Assembly (NCBI GenBank): GCA_002786065.1
Contig: NHNY01000012.1
Coordinates: 1-64,000 of the forward strand
From: Microcyclospora pomicola
Lineage: Eukaryota > Ascomycota > Dothideomycetes > Capnodiales
DNA: 64,000 bases
Direction of reading: 5' to 3'
Shown here: piece after piece, positions 1 to 10,964 of the stretch
Layout: every line of letters begins with the position of its first letter
Numbering within the stretch: position 1 is the stretch's first letter
The notes under the pieces: model-generated
Seen by the model: the letters and a program-made list of their open reading frames with translations, nothing else
What the model was told of the DNA's origin: nothing
The model's database searches: none
Made by a program: the position numbers and the translations under genes

Positions 1-2245
1 ACGACTCTCCGGTGTACGGTCACCTAGGCAGGGACTCCACCGCATCGATACTGGGACGCGACTTTTACTGGCCCCTGCAATCTCGCCACATACGGCAGTT
101 TCTACGAAACTGCGACCACTGTAGGAGGAACAAGGTCTGGAGGGAACACAAGCATGGCCTCCTGCGACCCCTTCCGGTTCCCGACAGGTTCTTCTAGGAG
201 ATCTCGATGGACTTTATGACCGACCTCCCAGACTCCGGGGGGAACCGATACCTCTAGGTTATTAAAGACAGGCTGAGTAAATGGGTAGCGCTTGAAGCGA
301 TGCACAGCATGAAAGCGGAGGACTGCGCCCAAAAGTTCATGGACTGCTAGGTGAAACACCATGGTATGCCTAGCGCTATTACAAGCGACAGAGGAACCAA
401 CTGGACCAGCACTTTCTGGAAAGAGTTCTGTATATTACTCGGCGTGAAGCAGAGACTGAGCTCCGCGTACCACCCGCAAACGGACGGCGGCCCCGAAAGA
501 TTGAACTAAGATGTACAAGCGTACCTAAGGAATTTCATCAACTAGGAGCAAACCGACTGGAAAGACTGGCTCCCCACCGCCTAGTTAGCGCTCAACGGGC
601 GTTACAATGCGGGAATTGGCATAAGTCCTTTCTTCGCAACCTACGGGTACGATGCTCCGTCGCCCGTAGCTTTCAGCGCGGAGCCCTCGGTCGGACAACC
701 GTTGCCCGCTCTTGGCCGAGCCAGGGTGTTCGTAAAAAGGATAAAGGACATCTCAGACCTTTGCCAAACAAGCATGGCTGCGACAGCCCAGAAACAAGAG
801 GAGTCCGCGAATAAGAACCGGACGCCAGCGCCAATCTACCGGGAAGGCGATAAGGTCTGGCTGGACCTGAGAAACTACCAAACGAATCGGCCAAAGAAGA
901 GCTTGGATGTGAGGCACGCCAAGTACACGGTAGCCGAAGTGTTATCACCGGTCTCAGTCCGGTTGAGTGGTATTCCCAGCAACATCCACCCGGTGTTCCA
1001 TACCGACTTGCTGAGGCCAGCCAGCAACGACCCACTGCCGGGGCAGGTGACCGATGACGACCAACCGGGACCCGTACTATTCGAATCGCATGAAGAGTGG
1101 GAAGTGGAAAGCATTCTGTGCGCTAGGAGCAAAGGGAGACAGAAAGCAAGGGAAGTCCTAGTAAAATGGGCCGGACACCACCAACCAACCTGGGAGCCGC
1201 TGGAAAATCTGGCCGACACCACGGCAATGGACAGTTTCGAAGCAAAGTATGGAGACCCTAAGACAAACGATGGGCCCAGAGCTACTTGGGAGAAGAGGCG
1301 GAAGTCCGGGTAAAGGGCCTCGGGGAACAGGAGTTACAAGGCGGGAACAGGCGTTTTGGGAATTACATGTCACTGGATAATCAAGAAGGCACAGGCAACT
1401 TTCATACAAAAACTACTTCATGGGGATCCGGCGCAAAAGCACCGGGTCCCCGAGCATTCAAGCCTGGCGGCGTCTGGGCCCAATCACAAGAGCAGCAGGA
1501 ACTCCACCAGCACTAAGAGAGGTGTTAGCGATCGAAAAGCAGCGAGGAGCGACGAGTAACTTACGCTTGACCTTAGTTTGCCACGGCATTAGCAACAGTG
1601 GAAGTGACTTGCTAAGCTACAGGGCTAAAAGGACAAGGGTTAGCGACTGAAAAGAACCGGATGCCTGACGAACTTACAGAGGAAGCAAGCCTTCTGCTTG
1701 CAGAGGTTTCAAAGCTTTCCAAGCTTTGAGAACTTTTTGGAGCTTTGCATAAGCAGCCAGACTATACAAACGTTAGCCTGTGAAAAACGAGCGGAGAACA
1801 GGGACGTACGATAGGTTGACTCTAACAGATCTTGTCTAGCCAGCATAGGTGAGGTGAGCAATTGCTGGACTTTGAGAGGTTAGCGACGACTCTCGACCGG
1901 AGCTCGGAGGATACTCACAGCTTCTCACAATGGTGTCTGGCTGCATTGCAACCTAAGCAAGATCGAGTTTTATCACCCTGTAAAAGATTAGCTAGGAACC
2001 AGTACAAAAGGACCGGAAAACTTACAGTTTGGGGCGTGCAGTCGTTGCCAAGGTTGGCGTAACGGACGCAGTGGATTGGAGGCATCTGGCCGATCGTTAG
2101 TAGCAGGAAAACGTTTGTTAACTGAAGAATAGGTACTTGCCTTAAAGCTTGATGTTGTTGAAGAGAGAAAGGAAGAAGAACTACTAAGAAGGGAGGGAAA
2201 GAGGTTAATATGCACCGGTGGCAGGGCCCTAAGGCAGCAGTGGTG

Positions 2246-2672
2246 AAAGTGAATGTGACAATGAAGCTCGACAAACTCATATGCCAGCCCCGAACAAAGG
2301 GAGATCCGAGTCATCGTGACCGGATGACGCAGAAAGGGGCCGACAATAGCCACGACAAAGAAGATGTCACAATGAAGCTGCACAGGCACATGTAACGTTG
2401 CCAGCTCCGAACAAAGGGCAATCCGAGTCATCGTGACCGGGTGACGCAAAGGGTGGCTGACAATGGCCACAACAATGAGAAGTGAAGTTCACATGGTGTC
2501 AAGGGCAAAGAGCCGACCGGTCAGCCGGCGCTTCACTTGGGATTCCGGGACAAAGAGCTCGGCAAGCCGAAACCCTGTGATTTCACCCTCTGAATGAAGT
2601 GAGGCTCACATAGCGTCAAAGACAAAGAGCCGACCGGTCAGCCGGCGCTTCACGTAGGATCCCGGGGCAAAG
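2246..2672. repeat. Two pairs of ~115-bp tandem repeats in the gypsy 3' region
   Basis: One pair has copies starting near 2250 and 2361; both contain CCGAACAAAGGG and GAGTCATCGTGACCGG. A second pair has copies near 2480-2552 and 2597-2671; both contain AAAGAGCCGACCGGTCAGCC followed by GGCGCTTCAC. Periods are about 111 and 117 bp. The repeats lie between the pol coding region and the 3' LTR and appear to belong to the element. No reading frame of note is seen here. Confidence 0.75.
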
Positions 2673-3102
2673 ACTTCGCAGCGATCACGGCCAATCCTCG
2701 TAACCTAGGAAGTTCGCTCCGGGCCACGAGGGGGAAAGGCTGGCACGCATGCTGGAACACCGTTCAACTGTCCATCACGAAGTGGAAATGCGAAGGGGAG
2801 CGAATGGGCAGCGAACATTGCGACGGGGGATACGGGCTTTTACGCACGGAATTCGATATAGATAAAAGAGAAGCTCCATATAAATGGCGAGGCTAGGTAA
2901 AAGGACCACGGGCTTTCGTGCACGGAACTCGACCTGGCGGGAGAGGCAGCCTGTGCGAGCTTGTCGAGGAAGGCCCGCAGTAGTCGTGGAGGAAGGAAAT
3001 CACCGCCCGGTCACCGGTGCGAACGAGACGGCTGTCTTCAGTGGGAATGGGAAACACGTTTGCGCGGAAACCACTCGATTTTCGCCGGGGGGAGGGGGGT
3101 AT

Positions 3103-3233
3103 TGTAAAGGGCGCGGCCCTAAATGTAGCGCACTGGCGAAGCCAGTGCTTTGGGCTTGGCATAGCCGACCCTTTCTCTCCGGACTCCTAGAGGGAAAGGC
3201 CTCCCTCCTGTATCGAACTTGTTGAATACCACA
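3103..3233 (+). repeat. 3' LTR of the gypsy element
   Basis: The LTR begins with TGTAAAGG directly after a G-rich purine tract and ends near ..ATACCACA, giving about 130 bp with TG..CA ends. The partner LTR and left target duplication lie outside the window, so the right edge is uncertain by a few bases. Confidence 0.6.
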
Positions 3234-6200
3234 ACGAGCCTCTGCGTATGCGTAGCTCTCCCGTGACACCTCTACGCCGCGATGGACTCGTCGTGATTGG
3301 ATTGCGCGCAGTGATAGGCCTAGCAACCGAGTGCGGCAGCGATCGCCTCGCTTAAGGCGCGGGTACGGCAAAAAATCAGGCAGCGTTGATTAGGGGTTCT
3401 ACGTTGCTGTTCACGGATTCGATCCCTTAAGGTATCCTCCCGTATAGCTACTAGGCCGACCTCTACTTCGTACATAATGTTGCTCCTGTTCGTCTGCGCG
3501 CGAACATAGAGCGGCCTACGTTCGATGTCTCAGAGAAGGAACAGAGCCTCTAGGTTAGGACACATTCGAGGCGGCAGGGTTCCGGTCAATAGCACCAATT
3601 GACACGGGATGGTGCGAAGCCGATCAAGATGGGCCAGTTGATGACGATAGGACTGTGCGGTAAGTGGGACGTGACACTCGTCGACGACGATACGATCAAG
3701 CCGACCATCCACTTGCAGTTTAGAAAGATATGTCATAAAATCATCGTTCACAGCGGCAGTCTCTGCGCTGACGAAGACCAACTGGGCATTGGTAGAGTGC
3801 TGGCCGTCCCACATCTGACTCTTGATGCCTAGTGCGCGACTGCGCTGGACGAGGTTATTAATTAATGCCCGGAACGGTGCGACGACAATCGTGGCAGTCG
3901 TGGTCGATAGAGACGCGGGGAGCTGAAAGAGGAGACTCTTCCCACCCCCTAGAGGAAGAATGACCACGAGAGGACTTTTGTCTTCCAGTACTGCTTTGAG
4001 TCCGGCCTTCTAGTAGACGTCTTTAAATTCGCTCTTAGGTCCGTGTAGGTGCGCTAATGCTTCCTCAATCGCTGGATCTGAAAACTTTGACCGACCGGCC
4101 AAAGTTTTTGCATTCGTTTCCCTTCGTACAAGTTTTCTCGGTGGAAGTTCGGGCCAGCCACCCGAATCTCGCGCTCTCGTAAGCCCTCGCTCTACTAGTG
4201 GCCCGTCGAATCTCTAAAACGAATGCCACTTGTGGGACACGCTTCGGAACGTATTCAGTGTTCGAGAAGTCAGACTGCGTAGCATGGTAGCGTCGATCGC
4301 ATATATCCCATCGGCGGTAGCACTTGTATGCGCAAAGGCTAGGTCGTGAATGTTATTAGGGCCTTCTTCATCTTCGTCGATCATACTACGTACTTGTTCT
4401 CGATCGATGGCCTTCGCGATGTGTCTGTAATTATAGAAGGTGATTCGCGTGCCTATCTTACTTGCGGTCTCTGTCGCGAGGGTCTTCGTAGCGTGTAAGG
4501 TGGACTATAGACCCTGTTTGTTAGTCTATAGGAAGCTCCTAGCTTTTTTGGGAATACTGTCTCTGTCGAGGAGCATGTGGAATGGGCGAATCTCAACAAG
4601 ATAAGCGATGAGCAATTTTCCTACTCGATGTAGTAAGAACCGGGCAATGACACGATGTGGCCCCGTAATAGCCTGCGACTTGTGATACGCAGTGACGATC
4701 ATGACCTCTCCATCAACAATATACACGTTTCGTGGTCCCTTATAAGCGTTCATCCATCGACTTAGGAGTATCTCCACCCCTCGCGCTGGTGCGCTACCAC
4801 ATATGTGGACGAGGATAAATAACAATCCCATGAATCGGTCGAGATGACCATGATAGGCCCGCCAGGCATGTAGCTCTACCTTTAGCGTCTTGTCGAACAA
4901 TGATCGATGGGTGGAGGAGACTGCAAGTCGTCGGAGAATGGCCTTACGCCCGGACATGAGTTGGTTTCTAGGGTCGGCTATAAAGGAATATCCTAATGAC
5001 CTGTTATTCATATCGTCTATGATTGCCTTGAAGGACCCAGCGACGTCTGCTGCCCCTAATTTCTGGTACAGAACGTGTTCCGCAGCTGCACATATGTTGT
5101 TCACAAATTGCCGTAGGTCATTGAGAGGGAGACGTTGCCCCTAATAAATCAAGGTGTCTCGGGCATCTGACCAAATTACCCGTGGTAGAGCACCGACTTC
5201 TTTGCCTGCGCTAAGAGCATATACAAGCAAGTTCACAATGTAGTGGAACGGCGTAGGCCGTCCATCCACAAGCCACAGATGATGAACAGCGATAAACTTG
5301 GTAAATGGGTCTGTTAGCTGTGTACGAGAGTCGCGCGGTAATGCATGTTTAAAGAGGATTAATCGAGCGCAATATAGTAATCCCGCTAGCATTTGACCAT
5401 ATGTAGGCGCGAGGCGGAAACAGTACGTCTGCTCGTGGATACCTAGCACGGCGCAAAAATGTATTAACGCCGACTTCGAAGTGCCTAGAGCTTCATGTTG
5501 CCATAGCCGAACACTGAGATCGAATATCGAACGATCTAATGCCTCGTCGCCTTCCCCGAAGTTCACTGCGTCCTATGCTTCACGCATCGCTCGCTCCTCT
5601 GTTAGATCGAATTGGTGTCTATAATTCGTTCCGCTATGTAGCAAGCGAAGGTTATAACAGATGCAACGTGCCTAATAGCTTGCGTACTTCTAATGCGTTG
5701 CTTTCTCGTAATACACACTGAATGGCTTGGTATTAGTTTCCGTGGCTTTCGGACTGTTCAACCACCCTAGAACAACATCTCCGTCCTCGACATCTCGGTG
5801 CCACGCCTTTATGCTAGCCTCGCATTGTGCGAGGATTCGGCAGACGGAGTCCCAAATGCTGCTTAGCTGCGCGTCGTCGTTCGTCGGCTTTACACTCAAC
5901 TAAACGACCTGGCGTAGATCATACCCAGTAAACTTATCAGCCTATCTCGTCTTTCGCATCCATGGCGTGTTGTCCACGGGCGCTAATTCTCCGCTTAGGT
6001 TATACTGCTCCTCCAGTTCCTCTTAGTCTCTTAGTTTCCCCCTTTCCAATATATTTACTACGGCCTCTTCCCAATCACCCTTATCCCCTTCTTCACTTAG
6101 CCTTTTATCGAGGACGCTGAAGTACTGCCGGCGGGGACCCCTAAACAATGTCTGTATCTTACCCGGCTTCTAAAGTCGTGTAGCAGCCCTTACCTAACCG

Positions 6201-6598
6201 TGCTTCCCCCGACAGTGTTCTTGTATGCTACTTTGCTCCTTTATAGCATATTGGCACTCCTGACAAACCTAGCTGTCGTGTATCCCGAGACCTAGGATAG
6301 GGCGAGAAATGCCGACTAGGGTTAGGATAGCCTTTAGATCTGCAAGATCTAAACTGGCGATATACGTCTCGATGAGCTAACGATCTTTAAGAGGCTAATC
6401 GATATGTTGGCGGCGAAGATGTCGTTGTATCCCTTTCGTCGACGGGACGTAGCATATCTTACATAGGAGGCACACTACAATGCGAGTATCAGCGATGTAA
6501 AGGACACGCTGCTGCAGCTCGGTAGGTAAATCGATCGTGATGTCTCTCCCATCTTTAGGAGAAAGTCGACTATGCTGTACTGATAGAGTTAGTAACAT
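3234..6598 (-). pseudogene. OrsD-RecQ-type helicase gene, truncated
   Basis: All recognisable pieces lie in one minus-strand reading frame from 6598 to 3234 (about 1,120 codons), interrupted only by stop codons with no frame change. The N-terminal piece (6395-6598) carries a C-x2-C...H-x3-H finger like the OrsD (former DUF3505) domain. The middle (4526-5566) matches the conserved region of fungal OrsD/RecQ proteins, including SAPARGVEI and YHKSQAITGPHRVIARFL. The helicase part (about 3530-3967) has Walker A GGGKS, VDECH and LLTGTLP, followed by the start of the C-terminal helicase domain down to about 3240, where the gypsy LTR cuts it off. Relatives are often subtelomeric or repeat-associated RecQ-like helicases. 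The pattern of nonsense codons fits RIP. The true start could lie slightly upstream of 6598. Confidence 0.75.
4085..4104 (+). repeat. 20-bp palindrome, copy 1
   Basis: CTTTGACCGACCGGCCAAAG is an imperfect palindrome. This copy falls inside the helicase reading frame. Two further copies lie at 6636-6655 and 8384-8403. Confidence 0.7.
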
Positions 6599-6635
6599 TT
6601 GCTAAAAAGCGATATAATGTCTAGCGATTCTAAAA

Positions 6636-6655
6636 CTTTGGCCGGTCGGTCAAAG
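6636..6655 (-). repeat. 20-bp palindrome, copy 2 (inverted)
   Basis: CTTTGGCCGGTCGGTCAAAG is the exact reverse complement of copy 1. It sits in the 243-bp divergent space between the helicase start (6598) and the start of the plus-strand gene (6842), where a regulatory or element-end role is possible. Confidence 0.7.
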
Positions 6656-6841
6656 TCTTTGCTTGCGTTGCTGAATCCATCGCGATGTTTGATTATGTAA
6701 GCCGGGGTGCGATCTTCGGATGACATAAGCCTTAGCGGTATGCGTTCTCTACTATACACTCCCTAACACTTCATCGACACACGCTGACCTTTGCTTCCTG
6801 TCCCTTACTCCCTATATAGATAGCTGCAGTCTCTCGACATC

Positions 6842-8326
6842 ATGTCAACCTTATCTGCAGCAGTGAAGCTGCTATCGACGATCTCTACTAAAGATGCTAT
6901 GTATGTCCTGCGAGAAGGGCCTGGAACGGACGTGGATGCCGCTCTGCTACGCGAACTAGATCTGTTAGGTAACAGTGAGGCACAACGACTGCACATTATC
7001 GAGCTATTAAAGCAGCTGGCTGCGCAGACCGAGGACAGCGGGTTGCGGTCTGCGATGATATACAAATATGGTATAACGAAAGGTCTGTGGCGTACTACTA
7101 GCATTAAGGATGTACGGACGTACGTGAAGGATAAGAACACCCTCGACATAATCACTGCAAATGTCCTGTTAGGTTGTGGGATATACGCAAGGAAGGAGCG
7201 GCTCCTAAATACTATTGCAGATGCATGGGGCCGAGAGTGGTTCAAAGAAGTGAGAACTCGTCTGCATAACGAGCAGTCCACTTCACCTTGGCAATATAGT
7301 ACTTCGGTTCTAAGGGCCATCGTTCGCACGACGAAGTCGAAGACATCACTAGAGGACGCTGTAGCTAGCTAGAACTAGCGCTGGATGTCGCGGACTGATA
7401 TGCAGCAGCGCCGGGCCTTGCAGATCAAAGCTCCGACGACATCTCGCCTACAGCTATATGATGTGCTTAAGACGCAGAAGCTTAGCTCTTAGCTACAGAC
7501 CACCCAAGCTAGCACCATGGACCCAACGACATACCTATTGGTACGAGTAAACCTCAGGATCCCATCTTATCAGAAGAAGCGTAAGTACGTGCAGCGGCCG
7601 AGGACGAGCAGGCCTGCGCCGCCGGTCGAAGACCGGCAGCCCGGAGATCTAGCATTGAGCGCATGCTCTAAGGACTCATAGGTCTCGTCTCTAGGAGGCC
7701 GACATCAGGTCAAGCGTGTACGCAACTAGAAGATGAAACGGAGCAAGCCTGAAGATACGCGCCGTGTCCTCTCCGACTCGCAGGTCAATACTACAGATGA
7801 AGACCTGTCCCGGTACGAGTCGACTGCAACTATGAAGTTGTTATCGCCACCCCTAAGACAAAAGGCGCGTTCTGCCTGGATCATTATCGACAGCGACGAG
7901 ACCTCTCTGTCTAACGCGGATGATCTAGGAACAGATCATGACACAGGCGAGATGTATGCTAAAGCCTATAACCTTCTAGCCTTAGAAGAGGGACGTTTAG
8001 GCCTAGGGTCGGAGTGCGCGCATCGCATCCCAAACGAAGTGTTGGCTTGCCTTAGCATCGACTTGCCTCGCTACGAGACTTTGTTAGAAACGTCGCAATG
8101 CTGTGAGTCGTGCGACTCTAGGACTACAGACATCCTAGACAAGCTAAGAGATGTATACTCCGAGAGCGTGAGGTCTGCTACTATTGATGAACGACATCGA
8201 ATATTTGGCCCTACCCCGACAGAGCGCACCAGACAAAGCCCTGCCCCTGCTCCCTCTACTTCCCGACAGCTATTACCTAGCATTGCACCTTCGACCCTTC
8301 CATCATCATTCTTTAGTGTACCCTAG
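6842..8326 (+). pseudogene. Unknown 494-codon gene divergent from the helicase
   Basis: Two open stretches (6842-7372 and 7733-8326) share one frame. The 360 bases between them translate sensibly in that frame apart from five stop codons, all TAG, as expected if CAG or TGG codons were hit by RIP. The N-terminal 176 codons look like a helical, charged globular domain; the middle is rich in basic and proline residues; the C-terminal third contains an acidic stretch and a Cys pair (CCESCDS) and ends in a Ser/Pro-rich tail. I recognise no family. It starts 243 bp from the helicase start on the other strand and is bracketed by inverted copies of a 20-bp palindrome, so it may be an accessory gene of the same repeat or mobile unit. 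Confidence 0.55.
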
Positions 8327-8383
8327 ACTATAAGGATTGTAAAGAGTATAGCGTAGGTGTAGAAAGCAGACCTATTTCAAAGA

Positions 8384-8403
8384 CTTTAACCGACTAGCAA
8401 AAG
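8384..8403 (+). repeat. 20-bp palindrome, copy 3 (RIP-altered)
   Basis: CTTTAACCGACTAGCAAAAG matches copy 1 with four G/C-to-A/T changes. It lies 58 bp after the stop of the 494-codon gene and is inverted with respect to copy 2. Confidence 0.55.
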
Positions 8404-9557
8404 TAACTTGTATTCAGACCTACTACCTTACCTATTGAATGGTTCGAAGTGCATATGTGATGTAGAATACTGTGTCGTAGCGCGAGTAGTCTGAAATATA
8501 CACATATGCTCCGAACCACCTTAACGAACTTTAATACTAATAAAGCGACATTTCGAAACTACATTGTGCAACGACGAGTCGTTATAGCGACTACAAATGT
8601 ATACAAAACTTGCTTTAAATTGTTTCAATTGCCTCTCAAAACTATTTAGAAGCGCTGTGATAGCGCGTTGTCGAAACAATTGATGGTTACTAAGAGATGG
8701 TCGTCCCTTCTAAAAATGTCTATGCACTTTAGAATTTGTATAGAGAATCTCGACAAGACACTGTCTTGTCGTCTTAAATAGTAGGTAGGCAGGCATCGAG
8801 CAGGACTGTCGTGTCGAAGCTCGACTAAAACAGCATTCCGTTCACGATAGACGATCTCTGCGATCTTTCCGACAGACCGCTACCTAACGATGCGTTAGAG
8901 GATAGCGCTACGTCGAGTAGTATACCCTATGTCATCGACTTAAGCGTGGAGTAGGATGCGAATAGCGTTATACGATCTTAGAACGACGATCTGCCACATC
9001 TGTTCCTATCGTCCTGAGTCGATTATAGCCAAGATCCCTGTCCTAACGCTAATAGTACTTATCTAGCGCGACGAGTTCACAAAGGATATTCCTCCTATAC
9101 AGATAATCGCTAAACTGCCTAATCTAAGCCGGTCCCCTACATATTAATGTCTTCTCGTCCTTAGTAGGAGTAAGGTATTAAAGTAGGTATGCTATAAAAC
9201 AAACATAGCGACTCGTCTAAGCTTAGCGACTTTGTGTCGCATTAGACTTCGCGATAATTACAACCGACTCGTATGCAGCTACCTAGTCGACCGTACAGCA
9301 GTAGTGCTATCTAAAAGATTACCTAAAAGGGGATAGCCTAGAGACACCACCTAGCTAGAGAGCTGTCGCTTGTCGCATTGCTATTAGGAGAAGCTACAGT
9401 AATCTCCTAGGCTTTAGGAATTCACGACAGAGGTGTATACTACGGCTAGACTCTAAGACTAGCGCGCTATCTACGCTAACCGTCGCGATGCTAGATAGCG
9501 GCTAGTATACCGTACTTAGAAATAGCGTTCGAGCGGAGTCTCTTCCGCCGAGGCATA
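8404..9557. other. RIP-degraded stretch with coding-like remnants
   Basis: An inverted repeat lies at 8441-8459 / 8501-8517 (GGTTCGAAGTGCATATGTG and its near complement, 41-bp loop). Smaller palindromes follow to about 8690. From about 8820 to 9540 plus-strand frames give Ser/Asp-rich and then Arg/Leu-rich peptide stretches broken by TAG/TAA codons, which suggests a decayed gene, but no family is recognisable. It ends where a Fot/pogo element begins. Confidence 0.4.
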
Positions 9558-10334
9558 GAGGTCTTCCCCGCGGCGTGCACGCTATTACGTGATACACGAT
9601 TTTCTAAATATTGCACTACATTGATCAATTAATTGCTTAACAACTATAGATCTAATCGATCTTGCACTTACTAAGTGTTATCTTTATAATAAACCTAATC
9701 TTTCTACTATCTTAAAACTACATAATATAGACAGAAGCACGCTCTCTAGGCGCTAGAGAAAGGTTACTATTTTAGCTTAAGAATTATTAGAAAAAGCACA
9801 ATTACTGTCTTACTAACAAGAGAGATCTCTTATAGATTATATTAATAAATTATCTAAGTAAGGCCTCCCTCTAACACTAGCAATAGTTAACTATTTTACC
9901 TCTAAAATAGTAGGTAGATTACTAGAGAAGAACTAGTCTTTAAGGTTCTATAAAAGGTAGCAAAACTAGCTTAAAAGCAGATATCTTAAACTACTAGACT
10001 TAGTTAGAAAAAGGTAGATTTAATAGAAGAATATAAGGTATATTTTAATCTAATAGGGTTAAAGATTAAGTAGTATTAAGTAGAGCTATAGAATATCTAT
10101 AATATAGATAAAAAAGGCTTCCTTCTTAGCTTCCTTATAAAGGCAAAAAGGATCTTCTTAAAGTAAGCTTTTAAGAGTAAAAGAATACTAGGTAATATCT
10201 AAGATAGTAATAGGAAGTAGATTACATTAATTGCTATAATATATACTAATAGTATAGCTATTGTACTAGTATTAATATATAAAGCTATTACTAGTAATAT
10301 CTAAGATACTTAGGTTTAAGATCTTAATCTATAA
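9558..10334 (+). mobile_element. Fot/pogo DNA transposon, 5' fragment (copy A)
   Basis: The element starts after a TA dinucleotide (9556-9557) with GAGGTCTTCCCCGCGGCGTG, the same terminal repeat as the element at 33110-38002. Downstream, a plus-strand transposase N-terminus is visible (the PIDLALTKCYL...NLSTILKLH helix-turn-helix region and a following CENP-B-like region), broken by TAG/TAA codons. Similarity to copy B stops after TATAA at 10330-10334; the rest of the element is missing. A plain DNA transposon inactivated by RIP and truncated. Confidence 0.8.
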
Positions 10335-10611
10335 ATATCTTTATTCTAGATACTAAACTTATTAATTATGTTTGTTATAAGATTAAACTAGCCTTATATA
10401 ATCTATAGTTACTTATATAGCCTTCTCTAGCATTTATATGCTCTACTAAGTCTTATACTAAGCTATAGTGTCCTTTTTATAAATGTATTAGTCTATTTAA
10501 TACTAACTAGTAGTATACCTTTAGTCTAGTATATTAAGTCTACTATACCTTTAATTAGACTAATTAATAGAGATAATCCTTATCTATTATTACTATCTCT
10601 TTATATAAATC
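10335..10611. other. A+T-rich remnant left of a gypsy element
   Basis: Strongly RIP-altered sequence with no open frame of use. It ends with AAATC (10607-10611), the left target duplication of the gypsy element. It probably continues, across the insertion, into the transposase remnant at 17329-17540. Confidence 0.4.
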
Positions 10612-10964
10612 TGTTACATAGCTAACCCTAGGAAGCTAGGGTAACACAGCATATATAGTAAAGGCATGTGCTCGAGCCGATTAGCGCGGCCTAACCCGCA
10701 ATTAGTCTGATCGAGTATAAGAATCGGTCTGATCTACAACCTGATTAGACCGACTTACGCGTTAGCGTTGACTAATTGTACGAATCTCCTTTATATATAA
10801 CGAATAATCTTTTATAGGTAGTTAGGAGTTCGTGCTTAATTTATGTTATAATCTTTACCTTAGGTTGCTAATCGCCTTAACTATTGCAAACCCCTTCTCC
10901 TAACTTGTCTTATGCAAAACTCCTATATACCAAATCTCGGCTCCGCCGACCTACCTTTATAACA
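10612..10964 (+). repeat. 5' LTR of the 10.6-kb gypsy element
   Basis: 353 bp, TGTTACATAG...TTATAACA. It includes a short stem CTAACCCTAGGAAGCTAGGG near its left end. Confidence 0.9.

Larger units (their letters stand above)
1..3233 (+). mobile_element. Ty3/gypsy chromovirus, 3' part, decayed
   Basis: The left end is cut by the window edge. In order one sees the integrase zinc-binding module (about 12-197, an H-x3-H...C-x2-C pattern), the integrase core (about 200-700, degraded), the integrase C-terminal region and a chromodomain (about 1080-1260, with the WEPLENL-type end), then about 1.8 kb of non-coding 3' sequence with tandem repeats, a purine tract at 3087-3099 and the 3' LTR. The chromodomain after integrase places it among chromoviruses. 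It is broken, with several disruptions in pol, but its base composition is close to the host genes and unlike the A+T-rich elements further right, so it looks younger or less RIP-affected than those. Its right LTR abuts helicase coding sequence, so it inserted into that gene. Confidence 0.85.

Noticed and set aside
673-1035. Long minus-strand frames over the first gypsy element
   Set aside because: They mirror the integrase/chromodomain coding strand and have no domain of their own.
2246-2672. CRISPR-like array
   Set aside because: Only two copies of each unit, units over 70 bp, and the setting is a retroelement in a fungus.
3000-3371. Minus-strand 123-codon frame crossing the LTR end
   Set aside because: It spans the element/helicase junction in the wrong frame for the helicase; a chance frame.
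3405-3430. tRNA T-loop-like string near GGATTCGATCCC
   Set aside because: No D-arm, anticodon arm or acceptor stem could be fitted; the bases belong to the helicase frame.
6805-7329. Minus-strand 174-codon frame
   Set aside because: Complement of the unknown plus-strand gene; the plus frame continues coherently for 494 codons and has the better composition.
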